A DNA stretch of 41,532 nt from an uncultured Pelagibacteraceae bacterium (GCA_902611265.1 CACLYY010000007.1:1-41532), one strand, 5' to 3'; positions 1-9,435 are shown, counted from the stretch's first letter. Made by a program: numbers and translations. The notes: generated by a model from the sequence alone, not told the origin.

Positions 1-557
1 TTGCAGCAAAGATTAACAATAAACTTGTAAGTAGTGTGCTCTACAAAACTAATGCTAACTACAAAGGAAGAAAAGCAAAAACAAAACAAAAAAATGAAAT
101 TAAAGGTTCAACATCAAAAATTTATGCACAAAAAGGGACTGGAAACGCGCGTCATGCAAGTAAAAAAGCTCCAATATTTGTTGGTGGTGGTGTAGCACAT
201 GGTCCTAAAGGTGAAAAAAATTATAAAATAAGGAAACTTAATAAAAGTGAAAAAAAATTAAGCATAGCTTCAATGATAACAAAAAAAAATAATCTAAAAG
301 ATTTAATAATTTTAGATGATTTTGGAAATCAAATTATTAAAACAAAAGAAATGAATAACATACTTAATAAATTTGAAGCAAAAAATTCAATTATCATAGC
401 AGATCTAAAATCAAAAAATAACATTTTCAAATCTGTCAGAAATATTCCTAATGTGAAAATAACCGATATAAATCATTTTAGTGCGTATGATTTAGCAAAA
501 TTCAAAAAAGTAATATTTACCGAAACCTCTATAAAAGAATTGGAAAAAAAGTATTAA
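1..557 (+). CDS. rplD: 50S ribosomal protein L4 (5' truncated by window edge)
   Basis: L4 binds 23S rRNA and lines the peptide exit tunnel; in some bacteria it also represses its own operon. The reading frame is open from base 3 to the window edge, so the gene starts upstream and roughly the first 30 residues are missing. The conserved loop QKGTGNARHASKKAPIFVGGG and the following GPK are visible, matching the L4 extended tunnel loop. The C-terminal half fits the L4 fold (conserved IIADL and FTETSIKELE regions). A start within the window at about base 36 would cut off the N-terminal domain and is rejected. It is followed after one base by rplW, as in S10 operons. Identification is confident; only the N-terminus is unseen. 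Confidence 0.95.
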   Translation, partial: AAKINNKLVSSVLYKTNANYKGRKAKTKQKNEIKGSTSKIYAQKGTGNARHASKKAPIFVGGGVAHGPKGEKNYKIRKLNKSEKKLSIASMITKKNNLKDLIILDDFGNQIIKTKEMNNILNKFEAKNSIIIADLKSKNNIFKSVRNIPNVKITDINHFSAYDLAKFKKVIFTETSIKELEKKY

Positions 558-558
558 C

Positions 559-852
559 ATGGAAAAACTACATTTATTTGATAAAATTATATCACCTTTA
601 GTGACAGAAAAATCGACTAATTTATCCGTTCAGAACAAGGTAACTTTTAAAGTCCATCCTAAAGCTAATAAAAAAAATTTAAAAAAAAATATTGAAAAAA
701 TTTTTAAAGTTAATGTAACAAAAGTAAACATCATAAACAAAAAAATGAGAATTAAAACAACAAGGGGAAAAAAAGTTAAAGTAAAAGGCTTTAAAAAAGC
801 AATCATTACACTTAAAAAAGGTCAAAATATAGACCTAACAACTGGAATATAA
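559..852 (+). CDS. rplW: 50S ribosomal protein L23
   Basis: L23 sits at the exit-tunnel rim and is the docking point for trigger factor and SRP. The 97-residue protein has the family hallmarks: an N-terminal ISPLVTEKST segment, a central FKVHPKANK stretch, and a lysine-rich basic loop (GKKVKVKGFKKAIITLKKG). Length is typical of bacterial L23. It begins one base after the rplD stop and ends one base before rplB, so it is surely cotranscribed. The ATG at 559 is the only start giving a full N-terminus. Confidence 0.97.
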   Translation: MEKLHLFDKIISPLVTEKSTNLSVQNKVTFKVHPKANKKNLKKNIEKIFKVNVTKVNIINKKMRIKTTRGKKVKVKGFKKAIITLKKGQNIDLTTGI

Positions 853-853
853 A

Positions 854-1687
854 ATGACATTAAAAACTTTTAAACCTTACACCAAATCAACAAGGGGTAC
901 TATTTTAGTTAACAGAGATGGTCTTTGGAAAGGAAAACCGTTTAAAACATTGACTTCCCAAAATAATTCATCAAAGGGAAGAAATAATCTTGGTAGAATA
1001 ACATCTAGAAACCATGGTGGTGGACATAAGCATAAATATAGAAAAATTGATTTTCACAGAAAAAAAAAGGATGTTATAGCAGAGGTTGAAAGAATTGAAT
1101 ATGATCCAAACAGGTCATGTCATATTATGTTAGTAAAATTCGATGACGGAGAGCGTTTTTATTATTTAGCACCAAAAGATATAAAAATTGGCGATAAAAT
1201 TCAAAATGGATCTAATTCAGAAATTAAAGTAGGTAATTGTTTACCATTAAAAGACATACCAGTCGGGATGGATATACATAATGTTGAAATTAATCCTGGA
1301 GGAGGTGGTAAAATAGCAAGGTCAGCAGGAACCTCAGTTTCTATATCAGGTATAGACGGAAATTATTCAATAGTAAAAATGACATCAGGAGAAGTAAGAA
1401 AAATAAATTCAAACTCCGTGGCGACCATAGGTGTATTGTCTAATCCAGATCAAAAAAATATTAAAATTGGTAAAGCAGGTAGATCAAGATGGCTTGGAAG
1501 AAGACCTCATACAAGAGGAGTTGTTAAAAATCCAGTTGACCATCCTCACGGAGGTGGTGAAGGTAAATCAGCAGGAGGAAGACATCCTGTTTCACCAACT
1601 GGTCAATCTGCCAAAGGTTTAAAGACTAGAGACAATAAAAGAACTGATAAATTTATAATAAGAAGAAGAAAGAAGAAAAGAGCGTAA
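854..1687 (+). CDS. rplB: 50S ribosomal protein L2
   Basis: L2 is a primary 23S rRNA binder needed for subunit joining and close to the peptidyl transferase centre. The 277-residue length is normal. The conserved C-terminal VDHPHGGGEG block lies around residues 228-237, with the two His of the HPH triplet at about 230 and 232, followed by the GRHPVSPTG segment. The N-terminal SRNHGGGHKHKYRKIDF motif is also intact. It follows rplW after one base and precedes rpsS by three. The basic C-terminal tail (IIRRRKKKRA) is usual for the family. Confidence 0.98.
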   Translation: MTLKTFKPYTKSTRGTILVNRDGLWKGKPFKTLTSQNNSSKGRNNLGRITSRNHGGGHKHKYRKIDFHRKKKDVIAEVERIEYDPNRSCHIMLVKFDDGERFYYLAPKDIKIGDKIQNGSNSEIKVGNCLPLKDIPVGMDIHNVEINPGGGGKIARSAGTSVSISGIDGNYSIVKMTSGEVRKINSNSVATIGVLSNPDQKNIKIGKAGRSRWLGRRPHTRGVVKNPVDHPHGGGEGKSAGGRHPVSPTGQSAKGLKTRDNKRTDKFIIRRRKKKRA

Positions 1688-1690
1688 TTT

Positions 1691-1990
1691 ATGGCAAGAT
1701 CAGTTTGGAAAGGACCATTTGTAGAAGAAAGTCTAATAAAGAAAGTTGAAAAATTAAAAGGTGATCCAGTTAAAAAGCCAATAAAAACTTGGTCAAGAAA
1801 ATCAACAATAATACCTGAATTTGTAGGAATTAGTTTTTTAATACATAATGGAAAAAAATTTATACCAATTACTATATCTGAGGACATGGTAGGACATAAA
1901 TTTGGAGAATTTGCCCCAACAAGACAATTTTTTGGACATACACCGGCAGATAAAAAAGCAAAAGTTGAAGGTGGAGCAGCTAAGAAATAA
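1691..1990 (+). CDS. rpsS: 30S ribosomal protein S19
   Basis: S19 binds 16S rRNA in the head of the small subunit together with S13. The 99-residue protein carries the conserved [11 protein letters not shown] start, the [13 protein letters not shown] segment and the [10 protein letters not shown] motif, all typical of S19. It is a few residues longer than the common 92-93, through a short Ala/Lys-rich tail. Its TAA stop shares its last A with the ATG of rplV, a TAATG junction that suggests coupled translation. Confidence 0.98.
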   Translation: MARSVWKGPFVEESLIKKVEKLKGDPVKKPIKTWSRKSTIIPEFVGISFLIHNGKKFIPITISEDMVGHKFGEFAPTRQFFGHTPADKKAKVEGGAAKK

Positions 1991-2385
1991 TGACAAAAAT
2001 TAAAAATAAAATAGATACAAAATTAGTTAAATCTGTGAATAAAAATATTAGATCTAGTACAAGAAAATTGAAACCAATACTTAAGTCTATTGTTGGAAAA
2101 AAAGTTGATATAGCAATAAGAGATTTATCATTTTCAGATAAAAGAATTTCAAGGGATATTAAAAAAACAATTTCATCAGCAATTGCTAACGCAGAAAATA
2201 ATTTTCAGTATGATATTGATAAATTAATAGTAAAAGAGGCTTACTGCGGCAAACAAGTTGTTATGAAAAGATTTAGAGCAAGAGCTAAAGGTAGAGCAGC
2301 TGAAATTATGAAACCCTATTCAAATTTAACAATAATTTTAACAGAACAATCAAAGAAAATGGAGAATCATGGGACAAAAAGTTAA
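1990..2385 (+). CDS. rplV: 50S ribosomal protein L22
   Basis: L22 contacts all 23S rRNA domains and lines the exit tunnel. The core [19 protein letters not shown] with SAIANAENN and the C-terminal beta-hairpin ([19 protein letters not shown]) are recognisable L22 features. At 131 residues it is slightly long, owing to a basic N-terminal extension before the conserved helix. It begins on the last base of the rpsS stop, and its last 17 bases overlap the start of rpsC, so ribosomes must reinitiate or read through the overlap. Confidence 0.95.
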   Translation: MTKIKNKIDTKLVKSVNKNIRSSTRKLKPILKSIVGKKVDIAIRDLSFSDKRISRDIKKTISSAIANAENNFQYDIDKLIVKEAYCGKQVVMKRFRARAKGRAAEIMKPYSNLTIILTEQSKKMENHGTKS

Positions 2386-3028
2386 TCCTGTTGGACTTAG
2401 ACTAGGAATTAATAGAGGTTGGGACTCTGTTTGGTACGCAAAGAAAAAAGACTTTGGTAATAATTTAATAGAAGATTTCAAAATAAGAAATTTTATCAAA
2501 AAGAACGTAATAAATTCAGGTGTATCAAAAGTAATGATAGAGAGGACAACAAAGAAATGTTTTGTAACAATTTATACATCAAGGCCTGGTTTTGTTATAG
2601 GTAAAAAAGGAACAGATATTGAAAAAATCAAAGGAAATCTTTCAAAATTAACATCAAATGAAGTTGTTTTAAATATTAAAGAAGTTAAAAAACCAGAAAC
2701 AAATAGTTATTTGGTTGCTGAAAATATAGCTCAACAATTAGTTAAGCGTGTTTCTTACAGAAGAGCAATGAAAAGAGCAATGCAATCTGCATTAAGATTA
2801 GGTGCAAAAGGAATAAAGGTATCAATAAGTGGAAGATTGGGTGGTAATGAAATTGCAAGAACCGAATGGTTAAGAGAGGGAAGTATTCCATCACATACTC
2901 TTAGAGCAGATATAGATTATTCAGAAGCAGAAGCATTAACCACTTATGGCATTATTGGTATCAAGGTGTGGATTTACAAAGGTGAAATTTTTACAAAAGA
3001 ATTTAGTCAAGAAAGGAACAAAGCTTAA
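2369..3028 (+). CDS. rpsC: 30S ribosomal protein S3
   Basis: S3 lies at the mRNA entry channel and has helicase-related roles in decoding. The start [20 protein letters not shown] is the classic S3 N-terminus and fixes the ATG at 2369 although it overlaps rplV by 17 bases. A type II KH domain with [15 protein letters not shown] is present at about residues 73-88. The C-terminal domain contains [13 protein letters not shown] and HTLRADIDY. The length of 219 residues is within the normal range. rplP follows after two bases. Confidence 0.98.
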   Translation: MGQKVNPVGLRLGINRGWDSVWYAKKKDFGNNLIEDFKIRNFIKKNVINSGVSKVMIERTTKKCFVTIYTSRPGFVIGKKGTDIEKIKGNLSKLTSNEVVLNIKEVKKPETNSYLVAENIAQQLVKRVSYRRAMKRAMQSALRLGAKGIKVSISGRLGGNEIARTEWLREGSIPSHTLRADIDYSEAEALTTYGIIGIKVWIYKGEIFTKEFSQERNKA

Positions 3029-3030
3029 AA

Positions 3031-3438
3031 ATGCTACAACCAACAAGAACAAAATATAGAAAAGCTCACAAAGGAAGAATTCATGGAAATGCTTCAAGGT
3101 GCAATATGATGAATTATGGCTCATTTGGTTTAAAGGCAATTCAACCTGAAAGAATTATTTCAAGACAAATTGAAGCTGCCAGAGTTGCCTTAACGAGACA
3201 TATGAAAAGGCAAGGAAGAGTATGGACAAGAATGTTTCCAAATATTCCAGTTTCGAAAAAGCCAACAGAAGTAAGAATGGGAAAAGGGAAAGGTTCTCCA
3301 GAATTTTGGGCTTGCAGAGTAAAGCCAGGCAGAATTTTATTTGAAGTTGATGGAGTACCAGAACAAATTGCTAAAGAAGCGTTATATAAAGCATCTGCAA
3401 AATTACCAATAAAATGCAAATTTATAAAAAGAATATAA
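3031..3438 (+). CDS. rplP: 50S ribosomal protein L16
   Basis: L16 organises the A-site finger region and is needed for late 50S assembly. The 135-residue protein shows [14 protein letters not shown] at the N-terminus and [18 protein letters not shown] near the middle, both diagnostic of bacterial L16. It is followed by rpmC after a one-base gap, the canonical rpsC-rplP-rpmC order. Nothing is unusual about it. Confidence 0.98.
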   Translation: MLQPTRTKYRKAHKGRIHGNASRCNMMNYGSFGLKAIQPERIISRQIEAARVALTRHMKRQGRVWTRMFPNIPVSKKPTEVRMGKGKGSPEFWACRVKPGRILFEVDGVPEQIAKEALYKASAKLPIKCKFIKRI

Positions 3439-3439
3439 A

Positions 3440-3628
3440 ATGAAAAAAAAAGAGATAAAAAAATTAACAAAAAAACAAAGATTAGATAATCTTGAAAAAC
3501 TTAAAAAAGATTTATTTAATTTTAGATTTCAAAAAGTAAATGGACAAATTAAAAGTCCTGCTAAAATAACAGAGACTAAAAAAAATATAGCTAGATTGAA
3601 AACATTAATGGAGTTAAAAAATGCCTAA
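3440..3628 (+). CDS. rpmC: 50S ribosomal protein L29
   Basis: L29 is a small two-helix protein beside the tunnel exit. The 62-residue product has the family pattern: a Lys/Leu-rich first helix, the LFNFRFQKVNGQIKSPAKI turn, and a second helix ending in IARLKTLM. It sits between rplP and rpsQ as expected. Its last eight bases overlap the ATG of rpsQ at 3621. The protein is very lysine-rich, reflecting the AT-rich genome. Confidence 0.95.
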   Translation: MKKKEIKKLTKKQRLDNLEKLKKDLFNFRFQKVNGQIKSPAKITETKKNIARLKTLMELKNA

Positions 3629-3857
3629 AAAAATTTTAAACGGAATTATTGTGAGTGATAAACCAAATAAAACAGTAACTGTAATGGTAGAAAGAAAATA
3701 CCAGCACCCTGTTTTAAAAAAGGTTATGAGAGCAAGAAAAAAGTATAATGCTCATGATGAAGAAAATAAATTTAAAATTGGTGATAAAGTAGCTATTCGA
3801 GAAAGTAGGCCATTTTCTAAAAATAAAAAATTTGAAGTTATTGGAGAATTAAAATGA
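3621..3857 (+). CDS. rpsQ: 30S ribosomal protein S17
   Basis: S17 is an early-binding OB-fold protein of the 30S body. The 78-residue sequence contains [19 protein letters not shown] and [20 protein letters not shown], which are core S17 motifs. It overlaps rpmC by eight bases and shares a four-base ATGA overlap with rplN (3854-3857), so translation along rpmC-rpsQ-rplN is probably coupled. Length is normal. Confidence 0.97.
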   Translation: MPKKILNGIIVSDKPNKTVTVMVERKYQHPVLKKVMRARKKYNAHDEENKFKIGDKVAIRESRPFSKNKKFEVIGELK

Positions 3858-4222
3858 TACAGGTTCAAACCGAATTAATGGTTGCCGATAATACAGGGGC
3901 AAAAAAAATTGAATGTATAAAAGTTCTTGGTGGTTCAAAAAGAAGATATGCAAGCATTGGTGACACAATAGTGGTTGCCGTTAAGGAAGCAATACCAAAA
4001 GGTAAAGTAAAAAAGGGAGCAGTGCATAAAGCAGTTGTTGTTAGAGTGAAAAAGGGAATACACCGAAATGATGGATCAAAAGTGAGATTTGATAACAATG
4101 CCGCAGTTTTAACAGATGACAAAGGTGAACCAATAGGAACACGAATTTTTGGACCAGTAACAAGAGAATTGAGAAATAGAGGACAAATGAAAATTATTTC
4201 TTTAGCTCCAGAGGTATTATAA
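3854..4222 (+). CDS. rplN: 50S ribosomal protein L14
   Basis: L14 forms inter-subunit bridge B8 and is a docking site for the silencing factor RsfS. The 122-residue length is the standard one. It begins [18 protein letters not shown] and contains [19 protein letters not shown] and the [13 protein letters not shown] block. It overlaps rpsQ by four bases, and its stop shares the final A with the rplX ATG (TAATG). Conservation is high and the call is secure. Confidence 0.98.
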   Translation: MIQVQTELMVADNTGAKKIECIKVLGGSKRRYASIGDTIVVAVKEAIPKGKVKKGAVHKAVVVRVKKGIHRNDGSKVRFDNNAAVLTDDKGEPIGTRIFGPVTRELRNRGQMKIISLAPEVL

Positions 4223-4461
4223 TGATTAAAAAAGGTTTGAAAGTTAAAATTTTATCAGGCAAAGATAAGAATAAAGAAGGCGAAGTAATTGAAATCGATA
4301 GAAAGAATAATCGAGCAAAAATAAAGGGAATTAATATCGTTAAAAAACATCTTAAAACTACTAAAGAAAAAAAGGGTGGAATTATATCTAAAGAAAATTT
4401 TATTCATCTATCAAATTTAAAAAATATCGAAAAAAATACAAAAGTTGAGGTTAAAAAATAA
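4222..4461 (+). CDS. rplX: 50S ribosomal protein L24 (short form)
   Basis: L24 is an assembly initiator that contacts the 5' end of 23S rRNA. The KOW motif is visible at the N-terminus ([32 protein letters not shown]), followed by a basic strand (VKKHLK) and a short tail. At 79 residues it is clearly shorter than the usual ~100-105, having lost much of the C-terminal part. It is flanked by TAATG junctions on both sides with rplN and rplE, which fixes the start and stop. Confidence 0.94.
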   Translation: MIKKGLKVKILSGKDKNKEGEVIEIDRKNNRAKIKGINIVKKHLKTTKEKKGGIISKENFIHLSNLKNIEKNTKVEVKK

Positions 4462-5015
4462 TGGAACCTAGGTTAAAAGAAATAATACAGAAAGAGATAA
4501 ATCCAAGTTTAAAAGAAATGTTTGGGTATAAAAACCGATACATGGGACCAAAAATTGAAAAAATTGTTTTAAATATGGGATTAGGATTAGACGGAAACGA
4601 TAGCAAAATTATAAAATCTTGTAAAGATGACCTTGCAAATATAACAGGTCAAATTCCTGTTGTTACAAAATTTAGAAAATCGATAGCTAATTTTAAAACA
4701 AGAAAAAATACTAATTCTGGATTAAAAGTAACATTAAGAAAAAATAAAATGTTCGAATTTATTGATAGATTGATAAATATAGCACTACCTAGAATAAAAG
4801 ATTTTAGAGGTCTAAATCCAAACGGTTTTGATCAATTTGGTAATTATACATTTGGAATAAAAGAGCAGATTATATTTCCAGAAGTAAATTTTGATAAAAT
4901 AGATAAAGTTAGAGGTTTAGATATTACAATTGTAATTAAAGCGATGGATAAAAAACATAGTTATGAGCTTTTAAAAAAATTAAATTTTCCATTTAATGAA
5001 GGAAGGGGTAATTAA
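4461..5015 (+). CDS. rplE: 50S ribosomal protein L5
   Basis: L5 belongs to the 5S RNA-protein complex and contacts the P-site tRNA. The 184 residues include [12 protein letters not shown], the region around [19 protein letters not shown], and the C-terminal [11 protein letters not shown] followed by the RGLDITIV block. All are typical of bacterial L5 and the length is normal. Its start and stop form TAATG junctions with rplX and rpsN. Confidence 0.98.
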   Translation: MEPRLKEIIQKEINPSLKEMFGYKNRYMGPKIEKIVLNMGLGLDGNDSKIIKSCKDDLANITGQIPVVTKFRKSIANFKTRKNTNSGLKVTLRKNKMFEFIDRLINIALPRIKDFRGLNPNGFDQFGNYTFGIKEQIIFPEVNFDKIDKVRGLDITIVIKAMDKKHSYELLKKLNFPFNEGRGN

Positions 5016-5320
5016 TGGCTAAATTGAGTTCAATAAACAAAAACAATAAAAGAATTAAGCTGTCCGAAAAATTTTTCAAAAAAAGAGAAAGTCTTAAAAA
5101 AATAATAATGAACAAAAAATTATCGTTTGAAGAAAGATTTAAGGCTCAACAAAAACTTTCAAATTTACCGAGAAATTCAGCTAAAATAAGAGTAAGAAAT
5201 AGATGCCAAATTACAGGCAGACCTCATGGTGTATATAGAAAATTAAAAATATCAAGAATAGCTTTAAGACAATTAGGTCTTGAAGGGAAAATTCCTGGTA
5301 TGGTGAAATCAAGTTGGTAG
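5015..5320 (+). CDS. rpsN: 30S ribosomal protein S14 (zinc-free form)
   Basis: S14 is a head protein of the small subunit. The 101-residue length and the C-terminal [19 protein letters not shown] followed by SRIALRQL identify the long form. The paired CxxC zinc ligands of the short S14 form are absent: only one Cys of that region remains. So this is the zinc-independent version. The TAATG overlap with rplE sets the start. A ten-base gap containing an AAAGGA ribosome-binding site separates it from rpsH. Confidence 0.96.
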   Translation: MAKLSSINKNNKRIKLSEKFFKKRESLKKIIMNKKLSFEERFKAQQKLSNLPRNSAKIRVRNRCQITGRPHGVYRKLKISRIALRQLGLEGKIPGMVKSSW

Positions 5321-5326
5321 AAAGGA
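5321..5326 (+). promoter_or_regulatory. Shine-Dalgarno-like site of rpsH
   Basis: AAAGGA lies four bases before the rpsH ATG at 5331, in the only gap of any size inside the spc cluster. It is one of few clear Shine-Dalgarno sequences in the window; most other genes start by stop/start overlap with no recognisable site. Confidence 0.55.
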
Positions 5327-5330
5327 TAAT

Positions 5331-5726
5331 ATGAGTTTAAGTGACCCTATTGGTGATATGTTGGCGAGATTAAAAAATTCTCAAAATAGAAATCATAAAA
5401 AAATACAACTTCCTTCATCGAAGTTTAAAACAAAAATTGCAGAAATATTAAAATCAGAGGGATATATAATTGATTATGAAGTTAAATCTGAAGATAACAA
5501 ACCAAGTTTGGAAATAAGTTTAAAATATAACTCAGGAAATCCAGTAATAAGCTCAATAGAAAGAGTTTCAAAACCAGGAAGAAGAATTTTTTCTAGCGCT
5601 GAGAGTCTTCCAAAGGTAAATAACGGACTAGGTATAGCAATAATTTCAACACCTAAAGGTGTTATGACTGACATAGATGCTAGGAAGCAAAAGGTTGGTG
5701 GAGAAATAATTTGTAAGGTATTTTAA
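5331..5726 (+). CDS. rpsH: 30S ribosomal protein S8
   Basis: S8 binds the central 16S rRNA domain; in E. coli it is also the translational repressor of the spc operon. The 131 residues start MSLSDPIGDMLARLKNSQNRN and include the C-terminal block around RRIFSSAESLPKVNNGLGIAI with STPKGVMTD, all diagnostic. An AAAGGA Shine-Dalgarno precedes it. It ends in a TAATG junction with rplF. The sequence does not show whether the autoregulatory role is kept here. Confidence 0.97.
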   Translation: MSLSDPIGDMLARLKNSQNRNHKKIQLPSSKFKTKIAEILKSEGYIIDYEVKSEDNKPSLEISLKYNSGNPVISSIERVSKPGRRIFSSAESLPKVNNGLGIAIISTPKGVMTDIDARKQKVGGEIICKVF

Positions 5727-6265
5727 TGTCGAAAATAGGAAAGTTAAATATATCAATCCCTGAAAAAGTTAAAGTTATACTAAACAATAATATAATAAAT
5801 ATTGAGGGACCACTTGGTAAAAAATCTCTTAATATTGATTTAGACGTTTTTGATCTAAATATCAATGAAGGTAAAGAGGTTTCAATCAAGCCAAAAAAAA
5901 ATGATCAAAATACTAAAAGACTTTGGGGAATGAATAGAAGTTTAATAAATAATGCTATAATAGGCACAAGCAAAGGCTATCAAAAAATTTTGGAGTTAAC
6001 TGGCGTAGGATATAGAGCTGCATTAAAAGGTAGTGTTTTAAATCTTCAACTAGGCTTTAGTCATGATATAAATTTTGATATTCCTGAAGGTGTAAAAATT
6101 CAAGTAGAAAAACAAAATATTTTAAAAATATCAGGTACTGATAAACAACAAGTAGGAGTAGTTGCTGCTGAGATAAAAAGTTTAAGACCACCCGAGCCGT
6201 ACAAAGGAAAAGGTATAAAAGAACAAGGACAATATATATTAAGAAAAGAAGGTAAGAAGAAATAA
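5726..6265 (+). CDS. rplF: 50S ribosomal protein L6
   Basis: L6 sits near the factor-binding site at the base of the L7/L12 stalk. The 179-residue length is typical. Key features are [16 protein letters not shown] at the start, [15 protein letters not shown] in the middle, and the signature [12 protein letters not shown] near residue 155. TAATG junctions with rpsH before and rplR after indicate coupled translation. Nothing is unusual. Confidence 0.98.
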   Translation: MSKIGKLNISIPEKVKVILNNNIINIEGPLGKKSLNIDLDVFDLNINEGKEVSIKPKKNDQNTKRLWGMNRSLINNAIIGTSKGYQKILELTGVGYRAALKGSVLNLQLGFSHDINFDIPEGVKIQVEKQNILKISGTDKQQVGVVAAEIKSLRPPEPYKGKGIKEQGQYILRKEGKKK

Positions 6266-6618
6266 TGAAAATTACAAAAGTAGATAGAAAGAAATTTAGA
6301 ATAAGAAATAAAATAAAAAAAGTTTCTTCAAAAGATAGGTATAGACTTAGTGTAAATAGATCTATAAAAAATATAAGTGCACAAATAATTGATGATGAAA
6401 AAAATATTACAATTTTGTCAGCTTCATCAAATACAAAAAAAATAAAATCTCAAAAAACTAGTAAGAAACAAATGTCAACATTCGTAGCTGAGGAACTTGC
6501 TAAGAAGGCTAAAGATAAAAAAATAACAAAAGTTTATTTTGACAGAGGACCATACAAGTATCATGGTAGAGTAAAATTATTAGCCGATGAATTAAGAAAA
6601 AATGGGATGGAATTTTAA
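6265..6618 (+). CDS. rplR: 50S ribosomal protein L18
   Basis: L18 binds 5S rRNA with L5 and L25. The 117-residue protein has a very basic N-terminus, the [19 protein letters not shown] segment and the C-terminal [23 protein letters not shown] block typical of the family. It starts on the last base of rplF. rpsE follows after three bases. Confidence 0.97.
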   Translation: MKITKVDRKKFRIRNKIKKVSSKDRYRLSVNRSIKNISAQIIDDEKNITILSASSNTKKIKSQKTSKKQMSTFVAEELAKKAKDKKITKVYFDRGPYKYHGRVKLLADELRKNGMEF

Positions 6619-6621
6619 AGT

Positions 6622-7122
6622 ATGGAAAAAAATACAGAATTTGTAGAAAAGTTAGTTCACATAAATAGAATTACAAAAGTTGTTAAAGGAGGTAGACGGT
6701 TTGGTTTTTCTGCATTGGTTGTTGTAGGGAACCAAAACGGAAAAATTGGAATTGCTCATGCTAAAGCAAAACAAGTACCAGATGCAATTAAAAAAGCAAA
6801 CGAATTAGCAAGAAGAAATCTTGTTCAAATTCCACTAAGAGAAGGAAGAACAATACATCATGATATATTCGGTAAAGATGGAGCTGGAAAGATTAAATTA
6901 AGAGCTGCACCTAAAGGTACAGGTATAATCGCTGGTGGAGCTGTAAGAGCAGTTTGCGAAGTTCTAGGCATAAAAGATATTGTAGCTAAATCTCTTGGAA
7001 CAGCCAACCCACACAATGTAATTAGAGCATGCATGAAAGCTTTAAAAAATCAAAATTCACCAAAAAATATATCATTGCTAAGAAATAAGAAAGTTTCAGA
7101 GATAATTGAGAAAAGAGGATAA
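6622..7122 (+). CDS. rpsE: 30S ribosomal protein S5
   Basis: S5 is at the decoding-fidelity interface with S4 (the ram site). The 166 residues include the N-terminal double-stranded RNA-binding domain ([21 protein letters not shown]) and the C-terminal [15 protein letters not shown] with [10 protein letters not shown]. Length is normal. The gene ends in a direct TAATG junction with rplO. In the usual spc order rpmD (L30) lies between these two genes; here there is no room for it. Confidence 0.98.
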   Translation: MEKNTEFVEKLVHINRITKVVKGGRRFGFSALVVVGNQNGKIGIAHAKAKQVPDAIKKANELARRNLVQIPLREGRTIHHDIFGKDGAGKIKLRAAPKGTGIIAGGAVRAVCEVLGIKDIVAKSLGTANPHNVIRACMKALKNQNSPKNISLLRNKKVSEIIEKRG

Positions 7123-7580
7123 TGAATTTTTTAAGTAATAATGTTAAAATTAAAAGACCAAAAAAAAGACTTGGACGTGGAATTGGATCTGGTAAAGGAA
7201 AAACTTCTGGTAGAGGAGTAAAAGGTCAGAAGTCAAGATCAGGGGTAGCAATAAAAAGTTTTGAAGGAGGGCAAATGCCTCTTTACAGAAGATTGCCAAA
7301 AAGAGGCTTTAATCCAATAAATAAAAGTAAAATAGCAAAAATAAATTTAGATCAATTACAAAACTTTTTAAATAATAAAAAAATTGACCATGATGATCAG
7401 ATTAATTTAGAAAGTCTTAAGAAAAAAAAAATAATAGGAAAATCTTACCTAAAGTTTAAAATTCTAGCAAATGGAAATCTGACATCTAAAATAAATATAG
7501 AGGCAGATTTCTCGTCAGTTGCAGCAAAAGATAAGATAGAAAAAGTCGGTGGCGTAATAAAAATTAAAAATCTAAAATAA
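7122..7580 (+). CDS. rplO: 50S ribosomal protein L15
   Basis: L15 is a late-assembly 50S protein. The N-terminus has the glycine-rich GRGIGSGKGKTSGRGVKGQK motif and the GGQMPLYRRLPKRGF block, both diagnostic. The C-terminal globular domain is recognisable but diverged and lysine-rich, and 152 residues is normal. It starts on the last base of the rpsE stop and is followed by secY after one base, keeping the rplO-secY order. Confidence 0.97.
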   Translation: MNFLSNNVKIKRPKKRLGRGIGSGKGKTSGRGVKGQKSRSGVAIKSFEGGQMPLYRRLPKRGFNPINKSKIAKINLDQLQNFLNNKKIDHDDQINLESLKKKKIIGKSYLKFKILANGNLTSKINIEADFSSVAAKDKIEKVGGVIKIKNLK

Positions 7581-7581
7581 A

Positions 7582-8862
7582 ATGAGTGAGTCCTCACAAA
7601 CAAATGATTTAAGGAACAGGATCATTTTTACAATATTTATACTAGCTATCTATCGATTAGGTACATTTGTACCTTTGCCAGGTATTGATCCTGAACAATT
7701 AAAAATAATGATGGATAGTAACCAGAAAGGCTTGCTGGGAATGTTTAATGTTTTTGCTGGTGGTGCAGTAAGTAGGATGGCTATATTTGCTCTTGGTATT
7801 ATGCCTTATATATCCTCTTCTATTATCATTCAGTTACTTACAGGCGTTACCGACTATTTTAAGAACCTGAAGGCACAAGGCGAAATTGGGAGACAAAAGA
7901 TTACTCAAATAACTAGATATGGAACTGTTTTATTAGCCACTATTCAAGGATATGGGCTTGCTGTAGGATTAGAGTCGTCAGCTGATTTAGTAATAAATCC
8001 AGGAATTTTTTTCAAAATTTCAACTGTAACTACAATAGTAGCTGGAACAATTTTTTTAATGTGGCTAGGAGAACAAATTACTCAAAGAGGTATAGGCAAT
8101 GGTATATCATTAATAATATTTTCTGGAATTGTGGCGGAAATACCTAGGGCTTTAGTAACAACATTTGAATTAGGTAGAACAGGAGCAATTTCAACAATAA
8201 TGATTATTTTTATATTTGTTTTATTAGTATTAACAATCTTATTTATAGTATTTATGGAAAGAGCATTAAGAAAAATACTTATAAACTACCCAAAAAGACA
8301 AATGGGTAACAAAATGTACGGAGGAGAGTCATCACATTTACCCCTTAAAATTAATTCTGCCGGTGTTATTCCCGCTATTTTTGCTTCAGCGCTTCTACTA
8401 TTACCAGTAACTTTTTCAAATTTTAACGTTTCAGAAAATGAGTTATTTTTAAATATATCCTCTTATTTTTCTCAGGGGCAACCTTTGTACATGATCTTGT
8501 ATGCTTCTGGTATAATATTTTTTACATTTTTTTATACATCAATTACATTTAATCCAAATGAAACTGCTGAAAATCTAAGAAAGTACGGAGGTTTTATTCC
8601 AGGAATAAGACCAGGAGAAAGTACAGCGATTTATATAGACACTATACTAACAAGATTGACAACAATTGGAGCCATATATTTAACACTTGTTTGTTTAATG
8701 CCTGAATTTCTAATAGCAAATTATCCAATACCATTTTATTTGGGAGGAGCATCAGTTCTAATTGTGGTTGTTGTGGCAATAGATACAGTCACACAAGTTC
8801 AAACTAGATTAATGAGCTCACAATATGAGCAACTCATTAAAAAAACCAAATTTAATAGATAA
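7582..8862 (+). CDS. secY: Protein translocase subunit SecY
   Basis: SecY is the channel-forming subunit of the SecYEG translocon in the inner membrane. The 426-residue protein shows about ten hydrophobic segments. It has the N-terminal RIIFTIFILAIYRLGTFVPLPGI region, the plug-region GMFNVFAGGAVSRMAIFALG, the MERALRKILINYPKRQ cytoplasmic loop, and the RKYGGFIPGIRPGE loop that contacts SecA and ribosomes. Length is normal. It is the last gene before adk, five bases on. rpmJ, often just downstream of secY in other bacteria, is absent. Confidence 0.98.
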   Translation: MSESSQTNDLRNRIIFTIFILAIYRLGTFVPLPGIDPEQLKIMMDSNQKGLLGMFNVFAGGAVSRMAIFALGIMPYISSSIIIQLLTGVTDYFKNLKAQGEIGRQKITQITRYGTVLLATIQGYGLAVGLESSADLVINPGIFFKISTVTTIVAGTIFLMWLGEQITQRGIGNGISLIIFSGIVAEIPRALVTTFELGRTGAISTIMIIFIFVLLVLTILFIVFMERALRKILINYPKRQMGNKMYGGESSHLPLKINSAGVIPAIFASALLLLPVTFSNFNVSENELFLNISSYFSQGQPLYMILYASGIIFFTFFYTSITFNPNETAENLRKYGGFIPGIRPGESTAIYIDTILTRLTTIGAIYLTLVCLMPEFLIANYPIPFYLGGASVLIVVVVAIDTVTQVQTRLMSSQYEQLIKKTKFNR

Positions 8863-8867
8863 AATAA

Positions 8868-9431
8868 GTGAATGTTATAATATTTGGACCACCAGGAGCA
8901 GGCAAAGGAACTCAAGCTATAAATATTTCTAAAAAATTTAATCTTTATCAAATTTCAACTGGTGATTTACTTAGAGATGAAGTTAAAAACAAAACTGAGA
9001 TAGGAAAAGATATTGAAAATATAATATCAAAAGGAGACTTTGCTACCGATGAAATAGTAAATGAATTAATTAAAAAAGCAATTTTTGACAAAGATAAAAA
9101 AAATAAATTAATATTTGATGGTTATCCCAGATCTTTAAGCCAAGCCAAAAATCTTGAATTACTGATGAAAGACTCCAATCAAAAAATTGATTTCATATTT
9201 TTTCTTAATGTGAGCAAAGAAACAATAATTAGCAGAATCGAAAAAAGAAAAATTCTTGAAAAAAGAGCAGATGATAATTTAACTACTATTTTAAAGAGAT
9301 ATGATACTTACATGATGACAACTAAACCAGTCTTAGATTTCTACTCAAAAAAACCAAATTTTTATGAAATAGATGGAAGTGAAAAAATCACAGAAATATC
9401 AAGTAAAATTGAGCAAATTCTATCAGTTTAA
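8868..9431 (+). CDS. adk: Adenylate kinase (short-lid type)
   Basis: Adenylate kinase interconverts ATP and AMP with two ADP in the cytoplasm. The P-loop GPPGAGKGTQ is at residues 7-16, the AMP-binding ISTGDLLRDE segment follows, and the FDGYPRSLSQA motif is intact. At 187 residues it lacks the ~27-residue extended LID domain of the E. coli-type enzyme; the LID is a short stretch near EKRADDN. The start is GTG at 8868; no in-frame ATG precedes the P-loop. The secY-adk-rpsM order is usual in Alphaproteobacteria and several other phyla. Conserved motifs suggest it is active. Confidence 0.97.
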   Translation: MNVIIFGPPGAGKGTQAINISKKFNLYQISTGDLLRDEVKNKTEIGKDIENIISKGDFATDEIVNELIKKAIFDKDKKNKLIFDGYPRSLSQAKNLELLMKDSNQKIDFIFFLNVSKETIISRIEKRKILEKRADDNLTTILKRYDTYMMTTKPVLDFYSKKPNFYEIDGSEKITEISSKIEQILSV

Positions 9432-9435
9432 GACA

